From a virus: a DNA stretch of 64,000 nucleotides. The translations under genes and the position numbers were made by a program. The notes beneath the pieces were generated by a model. That model had not been told where the DNA came from. It saw only the letters and a program-made list of their open reading frames with translations, and did not search any database. Below are positions 15,070 through 23,101 of the stretch, one piece after another. The stretch is from positions 1-64,000 of IMG/VR virus record IMGVR_UViG_3300044954_000337; one strand, 5' to 3'. Within the stretch, counting starts at the first letter, position 1, and every line of letters begins with the position of its first letter.

Positions 15070-15963
15070 TCAAAGGTTGACCGGGGCTACGGAAGTAAAA
15101 AGACTCTCTTCAAATAATCCAGATTCCTTAGCATATTTTCTGGTTCTAGAATATCTTTCTTTCCAGTTGGCATAGGAATTTGTGCCCAAGTTTTTAACAA
15201 GCAACTTAGAAAAATCAAGAGGTCCGTGTCCCTGCCCTAGAAGGGCCTCAAGAACCGACCTGGCCTTACTTGGAGCATTTACAGAAAAGCTGTGATAGAT
15301 GCACATAGCAAGATCAAGTTCATTGCTAATGTTTGTTCCAACGAGGGCAGCAGAGGCATTTTCAATCTTGCAATACCTTGAGTAGACAGTATTTTCAAGA
15401 ATTTTATGCGACTCAAGCAAACCATTTTTTGTCTGTCTAATCTGGCAGGCAAATGTGGCAGGGTCCTCAAAAAGCTTATTAAAGGTTTCTGCCCACCTTA
15501 CAGCCTTTTCAAAATCTGGCCCTGATTCTGGCACGACGCCAGCAACCGGGGAAAGTTCGTTTCTTATTTCTTGACCGGTAACAGCCGCTCCGGTATCCTT
15601 TTTCCTAAGGACGCCCTTTGTATCGAGGTACCATCCCACATTTCCTAGAGCATTTTTCATTCTGATCCAGGTTGGACTTGTGTCAGGGAGAGCTTCGTCT
15701 ATTTTAGACAAGAGACCCCACAGGCTTCCTGGTTCCATGCTACGAGGTAGTAGGCCGATACAGTGCTCTAGTCCAGCCGACATACCACAACCATCGTAGG
15801 ACTGTACTGAGCCAAATACTCCACCACCTTCCACACAGGCGGTAAGCCATGCTGCTTTTTCTAGGTGATTTTCCCGCTTAACCGAAGTGGCTTCCCACTT
15901 GGTAGAGCCTTTTATAACAATACCTGCCCACTGTTTATAAGTCACACGACGCGCTTGAGACAT
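15070..15963 (-). CDS. Lysozyme-superfamily glycosidase candidate
   Basis: 297 aa. Residues 40-66 carry the helix-Glu then Asp-Gly-Gly hairpin typical of the lysozyme/chitosanase superfamily: Glu45 in ACVEGGGVFG and Asp57 in SYDGCGMSAGLEH. The rest is mostly helical, as expected for that fold. There is no signal peptide, so export would need a holin. It is the best endolysin candidate in the window. Its ribosome-binding site (GGGAG) lies inside the end of the upstream homing-endonuclease gene, with which it overlaps by 22 bases. The assignment rests on one motif region. Confidence 0.45.
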   Translation of the reverse strand: MSQARRVTYKQWAGIVIKGSTKWEATSVKRENHLEKAAWLTACVEGGGVFGSVQSYDGCGMSAGLEHCIGLLPRSMEPGSLWGLLSKIDEALPDTSPTWIRMKNALGNVGWYLDTKGVLRKKDTGAAVTGQEIRNELSPVAGVVPESGPDFEKAVRWAETFNKLFEDPATFACQIRQTKNGLLESHKILENTVYSRYCKIENASAALVGTNISNELDLAMCIYHSFSVNAPSKARSVLEALLGQGHGPLDFSKLLVKNLGTNSYANWKERYSRTRKYAKESGLFEESLFTSVAPVNL

Positions 15964-16469
15964 TCTTTATTCTCCCTATATCTTGCCCACCGTTTAAGTT
16001 GAGCAACGCTCAATTTACGACGAGTTTCACTTGTCATTGGTGGTCTTGTTTTCCAAGCTTTTCTTAAAGCTTCTTTGTGCTCTTTTGAAAGTTTTACACC
16101 CCTGTTTGCATTTGACAATTTTTGTTTATGTTCAAATGTTAATTTTCGTCCTCTTGATGGTGCTTCTGCCAGATTGGACAAATTATAACACATTTTTTGA
16201 TTGTCATAATACTGGTCCAGATATTTCTGTTCAACCTTTAAAAGATTTTCTGGCAAACATATTTCAAGAATAGAAAATTCAAAAGAGGCTTCACCACATT
16301 TATGAAAATCATTTTCTAAAAATTTATTAGTGTGAAGTCTACGTCTCATTTTTGAAAAATGAGAATCACGTCTTTGAAAGACGGACAGAGAACTGCCGAT
16401 GTAAAGTCGATTGTTGATTTTATTTAACAATCGATATACACCACTAACTCGTCTTGGTGCTTGTGTCAT
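15942..16469 (-). CDS. GIY-YIG homing endonuclease with NUMOD3 repeats
   Basis: 175 aa. The catalytic domain begins with G10-V-Y and Y23-I-G (GVYRLLNKINNRLYIGSS), followed by the conserved Arg and Glu region. The C-terminus has NUMOD3-type DNA-binding repeats (GRKLTFEHKQKLSNANRG, then GVKLSKEHKEALRKAW). It is a free-standing, Seg-like mobile gene. It overlaps both neighbours, by four bases upstream and 22 bases downstream, so it has been fitted into the operon without a gap. Confidence 0.9.
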   Translation of the reverse strand: MTQAPRRVSGVYRLLNKINNRLYIGSSLSVFQRRDSHFSKMRRRLHTNKFLENDFHKCGEASFEFSILEICLPENLLKVEQKYLDQYYDNQKMCYNLSNLAEAPSRGRKLTFEHKQKLSNANRGVKLSKEHKEALRKAWKTRPPMTSETRRKLSVAQLKRWARYRENKECLKRVV

Positions 16470-17083
16470 GTTACATATGGTAGGAGACGAAGTTCAAATT
16501 GGATGTTGGATCTGGCCTTAGACTCATATTTGTTTCGAAAGTGTTCCGTAGAATAAATGTTTCGCCTAGCAAGGAACTTCTCAAGAATTTTCTTGCGATT
16601 TTCCACGTAGACAGATTTTTCTACAAAGGAATATTCCTTGCGGATATTTTCCGCGTATTCCTGATATGTTTTTTCGTCTGCGCCAAGAATGGAAAGGTCA
16701 ATGTCCAGAAAATACTGGGTAGCAAGGTCGAGCTTATCATAAACAAGATGACCGCTGGTAGCCTCAATCATTTTTACGATTGAGGAAACAATAGACTTGC
16801 CGACTGTTAGTTCTTGGTACTTATACAGAGAATCCCACGCAAGTTGTGCGCTGTCTATTTCGTTCTGACCCCAAGGTGCTTTCGGGTCATAAACGCTATC
16901 ATGGAACCAAATAGCGTATTCTATCGCTAGCCGTTCGCTGACATCCGGTTTTGAAATACTTTCAACGTCCATCAGTTCCTTGAGTTCCCTGAGGCAGTGC
17001 TGAACATGGGAAAGGTTGTGATAGTGCCTGTGGGGTTCTCCATAAAGAACAGTGAGCTTGGAACGAAGGTCTAGACTAATCAT
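16466..17083 (-). CDS. HD-domain metal-dependent phosphohydrolase
   Basis: 205 aa with the HD signature: HYHNLSHV near the N-terminus, the H61-D62 pair in AIWFHDSVYD, and a later Asp (FLDIDLSILG). It resembles the small predicted HD hydrolases of the YpgQ type, which act on nucleotides. Its substrate here is unknown. Nucleotide pool control or removal of host signalling nucleotides are both possible. Confidence 0.75.
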   Translation of the reverse strand: MISLDLRSKLTVLYGEPHRHYHNLSHVQHCLRELKELMDVESISKPDVSERLAIEYAIWFHDSVYDPKAPWGQNEIDSAQLAWDSLYKYQELTVGKSIVSSIVKMIEATSGHLVYDKLDLATQYFLDIDLSILGADEKTYQEYAENIRKEYSFVEKSVYVENRKKILEKFLARRNIYSTEHFRNKYESKARSNIQFELRLLPYVT

Positions 17084-17089
17084 TTGCGC

Positions 17090-17374
17090 TTACCTGTAAA
17101 CGGTTTTTGCTTCCGGTCTCTCTACTAGGGTAACATCATCTAGAATCGGTTGCAAGGTGAAAGAGCTTACACCGGTTGGTACTATTTCTACTTTTACATC
17201 CCACACATGATTTTTTTCCATTTTCTTGTGTGAAAGCCTAATTCTCTCTAACTCATCCTTCATTCTTTGAAGGGTTGCAGGAGTCAAAGGCTTGTATAAA
17301 AATAACTTTGAAAGCTGGTCCTGGTAAAGCAACAGAACCTTCTGAAGTTCTTGTGAGATGACCACTATTGTCAT
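17090..17374 (-). CDS. Hypothetical protein (94 aa)
   Basis: No family recognised. The first 60 residues are helical (LQKVLLLYQDQLSKLFLYKP; LQRMKDELERIRLSHKKMEK) and the rest beta-like. Its ATG overlaps the stop of the ClpP-like gene (ATGA), so the two are translationally coupled. It could be a partner of that protease, but nothing else supports this. Confidence 0.45.
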   Translation of the reverse strand: MTIVVISQELQKVLLLYQDQLSKLFLYKPLTPATLQRMKDELERIRLSHKKMEKNHVWDVKVEIVPTGVSSFTLQPILDDVTLVERPEAKTVYR

Positions 17375-18036
17375 TTAAAGTTTACCTTGGTGGATATTTG
17401 TATATTAAATTCTGGTATCCTGACGTGGTTTACTAAATTGTGTTTTACAGCTTCCTTCGGACCTATATACCAGTCAGTGTTTTTCTTTTTAGACATTAAC
17501 TTGTGAAAATAAGTTTTGGAGTGTCCACAATTTAAGCTTAGAACTTCCAGTATTTTTTGATTGAGGCGTATTAATTCCTCTGCGTCCACTTTAACTTCGT
17601 CTGCATTTCCAGAGATGCCGGTCTGCCAGGCCGAGTGGATCATTATGGTTGAACTTGGGGAAGCAAATCTCATTCCTTCATTTCCGCAAGATAAAAGAAC
17701 GGAGCCTGCGCTCATCGCCTTGCCCATGACAACAGTCGCCACCGGAACTGAGCTAGCTTCAATTATGTCAATCATTGATAGCAAGGCATATATGTCACCA
17801 CCATAGGAGTCAATGACAATAGGGACAACGCTTTGTCCGCTACTTTCTGCGATGTGAAAAGAATTTGCAAAGTCCCCTGCAGTTTCCTCTGTGATTTCGC
17901 CTCTCACTTGAACTATGTGCGGCAGCTTTACAAGGTCACCAGGGTTTATTAATTTGATATCTGAGTCCAAAGACACTTTGCACTTAATGGGAAATCTGGG
18001 AACATCCATGGGAAATGAAAAGTGATCATGTGTCAT
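17371..18036 (-). CDS. clpP: ClpP-like serine protease (S14)
   Basis: 221 aa from the ATG at 18034-18036, which has AAAGGT seven bases upstream. A start at 18060 in the same frame lacks a site. The catalytic triad can be placed as Ser109 (GKAMSAGSVLLSCG), His134 (STIMIHSAWQTG) and Asp188 (NTDWYIGPKEAV), with the GGD strand (IDSYGGDIYALL) of the family. ClpP-fold proteases in phages serve as head-maturation proteases or as partners of host ClpA/X. If the tagged proteins here are trimmed during assembly, this is the only recognised candidate protease in the cytoplasm (inference). Confidence 0.85.
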   Translation of the reverse strand: MTHDHFSFPMDVPRFPIKCKVSLDSDIKLINPGDLVKLPHIVQVRGEITEETAGDFANSFHIAESSGQSVVPIVIDSYGGDIYALLSMIDIIEASSVPVATVVMGKAMSAGSVLLSCGNEGMRFASPSSTIMIHSAWQTGISGNADEVKVDAEELIRLNQKILEVLSLNCGHSKTYFHKLMSKKKNTDWYIGPKEAVKHNLVNHVRIPEFNIQISTKVNFK

Positions 18037-18067
18037 TTCTTGACCTTTTATATTTTTCATATTTTGA

Positions 18068-18625
18068 TTAAGTCTTCAATTCTGCCATCATTTTCTTTAG
18101 GACGGCTATGGTTAAAAATACGTCAGCTTTTGACTGATGTGCATTAGTGGCGTCGATGCCATACAACTCGGCCAGATTTACCAAGGAAATATTAAAATTC
18201 TTTGGTAGCTTCCCGAGAGACTTCAAAACCAAGGCAGTTGAGGCTGTATCAAGATTGTGTCTATGAAAATAAAACTCAGAGGGCTCTAGGAGGAGGTGTT
18301 TCTTGAGAAGTTCGTTGTCAAAGTAAACATTATGCCCACAAAAACAGAGTTTTTTGTTTCTGAAATTGGTATGCTTTAAAAGAAAGTCCTTAAGTATCTG
18401 GGCACACTCGGACACTGGCCTTGCAATACGATTATGCTCTAGGATATTAATCTTGTTTATCTCTAGAGCCCGCGCCTCCACGACATAAATTCCATTTTCT
18501 GGTTTAATGGAAAATTCAATTTCATCTATAATTGAAAATTTTTCATCAAGAACTGCCCCGTAAAACGTTAAAATGCTTGCATTTTCACACAAGCCTCCGG
18601 TTTCAAAATCGTGGACAAAGTACAT
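18068..18625 (-). CDS. DnaQ-like 3'-5' exonuclease (DEDDh)
   Basis: 185 aa with all three Exo motifs: D6-F-E8 (VHDFETGG), the second Asp in CGHNVYFDNELL, and His plus Asp in AHQSKADVFLT. This is the epsilon/proofreading family. It may proofread for the phage Pol III alpha, whose PHP domain also looks active, or process DNA or RNA ends. It is the last gene of the left minus-strand block. The 89-base divergent gap to the plus-strand block holds an interrupted palindrome. Confidence 0.9.
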   Translation of the reverse strand: MYFVHDFETGGLCENASILTFYGAVLDEKFSIIDEIEFSIKPENGIYVVEARALEINKINILEHNRIARPVSECAQILKDFLLKHTNFRNKKLCFCGHNVYFDNELLKKHLLLEPSEFYFHRHNLDTASTALVLKSLGKLPKNFNISLVNLAELYGIDATNAHQSKADVFLTIAVLKKMMAELKT

Positions 18626-18685
18626 GAGAAGTATCCTACAAGGAGGTCAAATGAAATAAACCGAAGATAAAGCCAAGTTGCCATA

Positions 18686-18720
18686 GGACACAGGAGAATA
18701 ATTAAGATAATCCCGTGTCC
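18686..18720. promoter_or_regulatory. Interrupted palindrome at divergent junction
   Basis: GGACACAGGA (18686-18695) and TCCCGTGTCC (18711-18720) pair at nine of ten positions around a 15-base AT-rich loop. The arms include an AGGAG motif and the GTG start of the plus-strand gene. It could be an operator between the two divergent blocks or a translation-blocking hairpin (inference). Confidence 0.4.
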
Positions 18721-19896
18721 AATAACAACAAAAAAATAAAAGAAAACATAGGTGACTTTTCTGGGTCTCCTACGTTCCAGGGAAGTCCTTTTGGGTATGG
18801 AGGACCCAAGCAGCTTGCTGCCCCTACAAAGCCCCCTGAGGACTTTGAACGGATTATAGATGACCTAGTAGCCCAGGAACTTGAAGACATTTCTGGAGGT
18901 CAGCCAGACATTTTTACAGAGAGAAATCAAGCAGACCAGTTCTACAGGGACCTTCCAGGATTTCCTGCAACCAATACGCTGGTTGCCAAACGGATGTTCG
19001 TACCAGATGACCCGGCAGAAAAAGACAATGTTGATCTTCTTGGTCCAACCGTGGGCGGAATCGCCATTAAGGATATCCCCGGAAATACTTCCAACAACTG
19101 GAAAGCAACCACCCCAGAAAAAAGAGGAAGACAAATAATCGACATAAATGCACTTGTCAAGGACTATGAACTTCCAGAAAGTATTAGCGTTCTTGGAAGG
19201 GGTGAGTGGGGCTCTCCCTGGAATCCTGCTCAGCTTGTTGCCAAAAGAGACTGGCAAGCAGAAATAGAGCAAAATAAGGACGGCGACATAAAAGCCAAAA
19301 ATCCCGTGGGAGGAATGGGTATCACGGTGAGACCAATGGTTTTTGTTCCGAAGTCAGCCGAAAATCAAATAAATATTCAAAGGGAATCTTCTGCCTCTAA
19401 GGAAGTACTTAAACCAAGGAAAAATATACAAATGTCTACCAAAAATCTTGTTGAAACAATCAAAAAAATAATATTTGAGGAACTTTCTGAGGCAGAGGAA
19501 CTTGGAACCATGCAAACCTCTCAAAATATTATAAAAGCAATGGAAGACCTGGCTATAAAGTATGGAGGAAAAGGTCTTGAGGACTATGACCGGTTAGTGC
19601 CGCAGGCAGAAAAGGACAAACTAATTCGTTTTGGCAATGCCTCAATGAAACTTTCTAGGTCTATCCACGGGTCCCCAGTTGTTAAACCGCAACCCGGTGG
19701 ACCAAAACCCAGTGGACCAAATATTCAACAGTTGACTGCGAGAACTCAGGATCTTGCACGTAAGTACCAGTTACAGAAACAACAGATGCAAAATTCTGGC
19801 GTGGTCGTCCTAGGAACCCTCGTGGAAAATATCTTGGCAGAAGTCTTGCAAGAAATAATAGACGAAAGAGCAAAAGAGAATGGCAAAAATAAATAA
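18715..19896 (+). CDS. Structural-like protein with two tag copies; internal start likely
   Basis: 393 aa from a GTG at 18715. An in-frame stop at 18703 rules out a longer form. The first 230 residues are Pro/Asn-rich and unrecognised. TKNLVETIKKIIFEEL (about residue 242) and LGTLVENILAEVLQEI near the C-terminus both align to the tag seen at 34.9-40.9 kb. An ATG at 19432, just before the first copy, has AAGGA eleven bases upstream, so a nested 154-aa product is possible. The helical C-terminus and linkers suggest a head-core or scaffold role (inference). It overlaps the next gene by 17 bases. Confidence 0.45.
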   Translation: MSNNNKKIKENIGDFSGSPTFQGSPFGYGGPKQLAAPTKPPEDFERIIDDLVAQELEDISGGQPDIFTERNQADQFYRDLPGFPATNTLVAKRMFVPDDPAEKDNVDLLGPTVGGIAIKDIPGNTSNNWKATTPEKRGRQIIDINALVKDYELPESISVLGRGEWGSPWNPAQLVAKRDWQAEIEQNKDGDIKAKNPVGGMGITVRPMVFVPKSAENQINIQRESSASKEVLKPRKNIQMSTKNLVETIKKIIFEELSEAEELGTMQTSQNIIKAMEDLAIKYGGKGLEDYDRLVPQAEKDKLIRFGNASMKLSRSIHGSPVVKPQPGGPKPSGPNIQQLTARTQDLARKYQLQKQQMQNSGVVVLGTLVENILAEVLQEIIDERAKENGKNK

Positions 19897-20290
19897 CAAA
19901 TCTGTAACTCTTGAGAATTTCCTTAGAGAAAAAATAAGAGAAGCAATTATCGAACAAATGATTTCCTTGTACGAGTGGGACCCAGATGAGTGGGATGAAA
20001 GAGGACAACATGGTCCTTCTCACGGGGACATAAGAAATGATCCTGACACTGGCAGCCTAGAAATTTATGATGAAAATGAAAATGAGTGGATAAGCGAGAA
20101 TGAGTGGGAAGTACGCTATCCCGAACCCGATTTATCGGAGCATAAAAAATCTGATGTACCAGAAAAAAATATTGATTCCTTATTAAGTCTTGAATTCGAT
20201 GAAAACAAAAAAATACAAATGGAGTATCTTGATAAAATGATTAAAGAGAGTGTAAAAAGATACTTCAAGGTAAACAATAATAAGGAATAA
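19880..20290 (+). CDS. Acidic protein with N-terminal tag
   Basis: 136 aa, no recognised family. Residues about 11-26 (LENFLREKIREAIIEQ) align without gaps to the shared 16-residue tag. An acidic, Trp-containing middle follows (DPDEWDERGQHGPSHGD; NEWISENEWEV), then a second basic-hydrophobic helix at the C-terminus (YLDKMIKESVKRYFKV). Its start lies in the end of the preceding tagged gene. Confidence 0.45.
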   Translation: MAKINNKSVTLENFLREKIREAIIEQMISLYEWDPDEWDERGQHGPSHGDIRNDPDTGSLEIYDENENEWISENEWEVRYPEPDLSEHKKSDVPEKNIDSLLSLEFDENKKIQMEYLDKMIKESVKRYFKVNNNKE

Positions 20291-20296
20291 CAAATT

Positions 20297-20839
20297 ATGA
20301 CCAAAATTCCTGGATGGCATCAAAAATACCTTCAGCAAAGGCAGAAGGGAATGCCAGCAAACCCTGGCACAAGTTCACCAGCACCCGATTTTTCCCGAAA
20401 ATTAAATGGTCCAATGCCAACTCAGTCAGGAGAAGGAGACATTTCACATCTCCTAGCTACTAGGGTTCAGCAAAAAGCAGCAGAACTAGCCTCTGGCGGT
20501 GGAAGCAACGGATACACTGCAGACTTAGTAGAAGGATTTCCATATTATACAAAGCTTCAGGCAGAACCATTTGGACATGTGGTTTCCTTGTTTAGAACAG
20601 CGGGAACAATAAGTGGACCAACTGCTAGGGGAGTCCAAGTAAAAGGGGAAATAAATGGCTATCTCATTGATGGCATCAATGCCGTAGACATGTCAAAAAT
20701 AAAAGATAGAAACGATCTTCAAGTTGCCTTGGTTGAGGTTTCTGTTCCATTCATGGGAACATTTTTAGTTCCAAAGGAGGCAGTGGTTAAAAAGGGTTCT
20801 GGGCCGACGGGAGACGGTCGAAAGCTTCTAAAGGGATGA
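20297..20839 (+). CDS. Hypothetical structural-like protein (180 aa)
   Basis: No family recognised. A Gly/Pro/Ser-rich N-terminal third is followed by a beta-rich domain (FGHVVSLFRTAGTISG; VQVKGEINGYLIDGINAV; VALVEVSVPFMGTFLVP) and a basic tail. It follows the tagged acidic protein by six bases and precedes appendage genes, so a virion role is plausible. Confidence 0.45.
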   Translation: MTKIPGWHQKYLQQRQKGMPANPGTSSPAPDFSRKLNGPMPTQSGEGDISHLLATRVQQKAAELASGGGSNGYTADLVEGFPYYTKLQAEPFGHVVSLFRTAGTISGPTARGVQVKGEINGYLIDGINAVDMSKIKDRNDLQVALVEVSVPFMGTFLVPKEAVVKKGSGPTGDGRKLLKG

Positions 20840-20919
20840 TTTATCCCTACGGGGCAGTTTATTACAAAACCATTGGAGGAGGTATTTGTAATAATATTTT
20901 TTTCTATGGCATGGTGTAA
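20836..20919 (+). CDS. Possible 27-aa mini-ORF
   Basis: An ATG overlapping the stop of the preceding gene opens 27 codons rich in Tyr, Gly and Ile and stops at 20917-20919, three bases before the next start. There is no well-spaced ribosome-binding site. It may be translated by coupling, or may simply be spacer. Confidence 0.2.
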   Translation: MIYPYGAVYYKTIGGGICNNIFFYGMV

Positions 20920-20922
20920 TTC

Positions 20923-21396
20923 GTGGCAACAAGTTTCCCGACAGCCCTAGACTCATACATAAATCCTACTGGTACTAACCACCTGGATGACGCCCCGGTT
21001 CTACACAGCGCCCAGCACTCCAATATAAATGACGCAGTAGAGGCAATAGAGGCCAAGGTAGGAATTGACTTTTCCAGCGTAACAAACACCCTGGACTTTA
21101 TCACCAAGCTACTGCTAATGACCTGGCTTCAACACCAGGATGGGGGATACAGAGAAATAACTTATGTTTCTGGAAACCCGCCAATCGTCTCAACGGTCAT
21201 TTGGTACACGACTTCTGCCAAAACAATAAAACTAGTAGAAAAAATCTATACTTACGGCTCAATAAAAATTCTTCCTACGGTCGTTACCCTAAAACTTTAC
21301 GATGGAACCATCGCCAACGTATTAAAAAGAACAATAACGGATACAATAATTTACGACAGGGTTTTTGAGACTTCCAGGTCAAGAATAATAACCTGA
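20923..21396 (+). CDS. Virion appendage or neck-associated protein
   Basis: 157 aa from a GTG at 20923. The N-terminus (FPTALDSYINPTGTNHLDD, then HSAQHSNINDAVEAIEAKVG) is a pattern common in phage appendage and neck proteins, usually ahead of a fibre or attachment domain. The C-terminal half is beta-rich. No ribosome-binding site lies at normal distance. A GGAGGAGG stretch sits about 40 bases upstream. Confidence 0.45.
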   Translation: MATSFPTALDSYINPTGTNHLDDAPVLHSAQHSNINDAVEAIEAKVGIDFSSVTNTLDFITKLLLMTWLQHQDGGYREITYVSGNPPIVSTVIWYTTSAKTIKLVEKIYTYGSIKILPTVVTLKLYDGTIANVLKRTITDTIIYDRVFETSRSRIIT

Positions 21397-21453
21397 ACCG
21401 TATATTTATAGTTTGACGAAATCAAGCGTCACAAAACACAGGAATAAACAAAT

Positions 21454-21993
21454 ATGCCTTTAGAATCACCTATTTCAGTTCTTTATGACTCAAACGGAAC
21501 AGAAATTGCTGTTTCGCAATCACAAATCGTTTCTGGCGCTTCTCAACCGGGATTAATGGTCGCCGGTTCCGGCTCTAACGGCGGTGCTATATTCTTTAGA
21601 ATGGCAAATGATGGCGCCCTGTTTGTGACGGGAACGCTCGCCACGGCTGCCGTAGCCACTCAGTCGGTTGCAGTGATAAGCTGGTCGGCTGCTGTTACAG
21701 CCTCCGTCAGAGAAATCGGAGCAAGGACGACCGTTGTGTCTTCCGCCAACGGCTCTGTCACAAACTTTACCGTTCTCGCCGCAAATGGCACTCGTAAAAA
21801 GGCTTCCTTCTACAAGGAAGGCGGTAGTACGTGCTATATTAAACTCGGAGCCACAGCTTCTACCACTTCATATACCGTGGCCATTGGTAATAATGGTTAC
21901 TTTGAAACCCCAGATGGTTACACGGGCCAGGTAGATATTATTTTCAGTAATAATGCTGGCGTAGTTAGAGTAACCGAAATTACTTACCCATAA
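21454..21993 (+). CDS. Beta-rich appendage / tail-fibre-like protein
   Basis: 179 aa. The short lead (PLESPISVLYDSNGTEIAV) and a GLMVAGSGSNGGAIFFRM, then DGALFVTG segment recur in weaker form in the next gene, suggesting a shared attachment module. The rest is Ser/Thr/Ala-rich beta strand ending in a compact domain (KASFYKEGGSTCYIKLGA). AGGA lies ten bases upstream of the ATG. It is followed by a strong terminator. Confidence 0.45.
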   Translation: MPLESPISVLYDSNGTEIAVSQSQIVSGASQPGLMVAGSGSNGGAIFFRMANDGALFVTGTLATAAVATQSVAVISWSAAVTASVREIGARTTVVSSANGSVTNFTVLAANGTRKKASFYKEGGSTCYIKLGATASTTSYTVAIGNNGYFETPDGYTGQVDIIFSNNAGVVRVTEITYP

Positions 21994-22028
21994 TCTAGTT
22001 TAAACTACCTCTAGGTGGATTCTAAAAG

Positions 22029-22063
22029 GAAGGCGCTAATTACGGTTAGCGCCTTTCTTTTTT
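22029..22063 (+). terminator. Intrinsic terminator
   Basis: AGGCGCTAA (22031-22039) and TTAGCGCCT (22046-22054) form a perfect nine-pair GC-rich stem with a six-base loop, followed directly by a T-rich run to 22063. It sits about 40 bases after the stop of the appendage gene and before the next plus-strand gene, so it ends or attenuates that transcript. Confidence 0.9.
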
Positions 22064-22089
22064 AGCACTATTTTGGCGAAATAGGTAAA

Positions 22090-23100
22090 ATGCCTTTAAC
22101 AATAGATGACCAGATTATTTCCTTGGTAGACGTATCCAGTTCTTACATGGACGTAAGAAGTGGAAGTCTTGTAAATACGGTTTCCCAGTCTATGTTTCTT
22201 ATTGGAGGTATTTCTGGCTCAAACCCTAACTTTATACAACTAGACAACCAAGGATCTTTGATTATCACGGGTTCTGCTACTGTTAACCAAGGTAGGTCGG
22301 GATCTCTTGGAAGTCCATGGCCAATTTTATTGACTAGTGGCGGGATTCAAACCGGCATCTCCGGTTCCCCAATAACAGTAACCGGATCTATAGCTGTAAC
22401 CAATACTCCTTTGACGGTACAATTTGGTTCGTCTGGCGGTGGTATCGGCCTTTCAAAATTAATTAATTTGTCATTCAATGCTTCCGATGGAGCCATTGTG
22501 GCAAACAAATTTAAGCGTGTCGTAACTTACACTACTCCCACGGGATTTTATGGATACCTTATAAGTTTTTCTTCCTGGCAAAATGAGGTAGCAAATTCCA
22601 GGTTTGTGGCCGAAACAAACCTGGCCCAGTTGAACATTAACACCAACACGTTTACGGCCGGAGAATCTTATGTGAACCCTCAGTGGTCAGCAAACGTGGA
22701 AGCTGATGTAACTACGGCCTTAGCTGCGGGCTCAGGAAACGTGAAGATAACAGTAACATACACAAATGAAACTGGTGTAGGCAGCAGAACAGGTACTATT
22801 TCAATACCAAAGGGCTCGGCAGTAGGCTCAAGATGGGTTATGGTATTACAAGCTGGTGATATTGGCGTTAGGTCAATTCAAAATCTTAGTGCATCCCCTA
22901 CACAAGTAGGCGTTATAAGAGTTCTTGGATTTATACTACTTGCCCAACACCAGGATGAAAATGTCGCAGGTTCGATTATGACCGATTATGCCCCAGGAGC
23001 AATTTCGTTTCCGTCTGGTACAGTCGTTGGCATAGAGTATTCCGGCGGCACCGTGTCGAAACAAAGAATTTTTAATTCCATTTTACAAATATTAACCTAA
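22090..23100 (+). CDS. Appendage / tail-fibre-like protein
   Basis: 336 aa. An N-terminal module (SMFLIGGISGSNPNFIQLDN, then GSLIITG) resembles the preceding protein's. A Gly/Ser-rich repeat-like stretch (TGISGSPITVTGSIAVTNTP) follows, then a beta-rich C-terminal domain with a helix (NEVANSRFVAETNLAQLNIN). AGG lies six bases before the ATG. As the first gene after the terminator it needs its own promoter, which I could not identify with confidence. Confidence 0.45.
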   Translation: MPLTIDDQIISLVDVSSSYMDVRSGSLVNTVSQSMFLIGGISGSNPNFIQLDNQGSLIITGSATVNQGRSGSLGSPWPILLTSGGIQTGISGSPITVTGSIAVTNTPLTVQFGSSGGGIGLSKLINLSFNASDGAIVANKFKRVVTYTTPTGFYGYLISFSSWQNEVANSRFVAETNLAQLNINTNTFTAGESYVNPQWSANVEADVTTALAAGSGNVKITVTYTNETGVGSRTGTISIPKGSAVGSRWVMVLQAGDIGVRSIQNLSASPTQVGVIRVLGFILLAQHQDENVAGSIMTDYAPGAISFPSGTVVGIEYSGGTVSKQRIFNSILQILT

Positions 23101-23101
23101 C

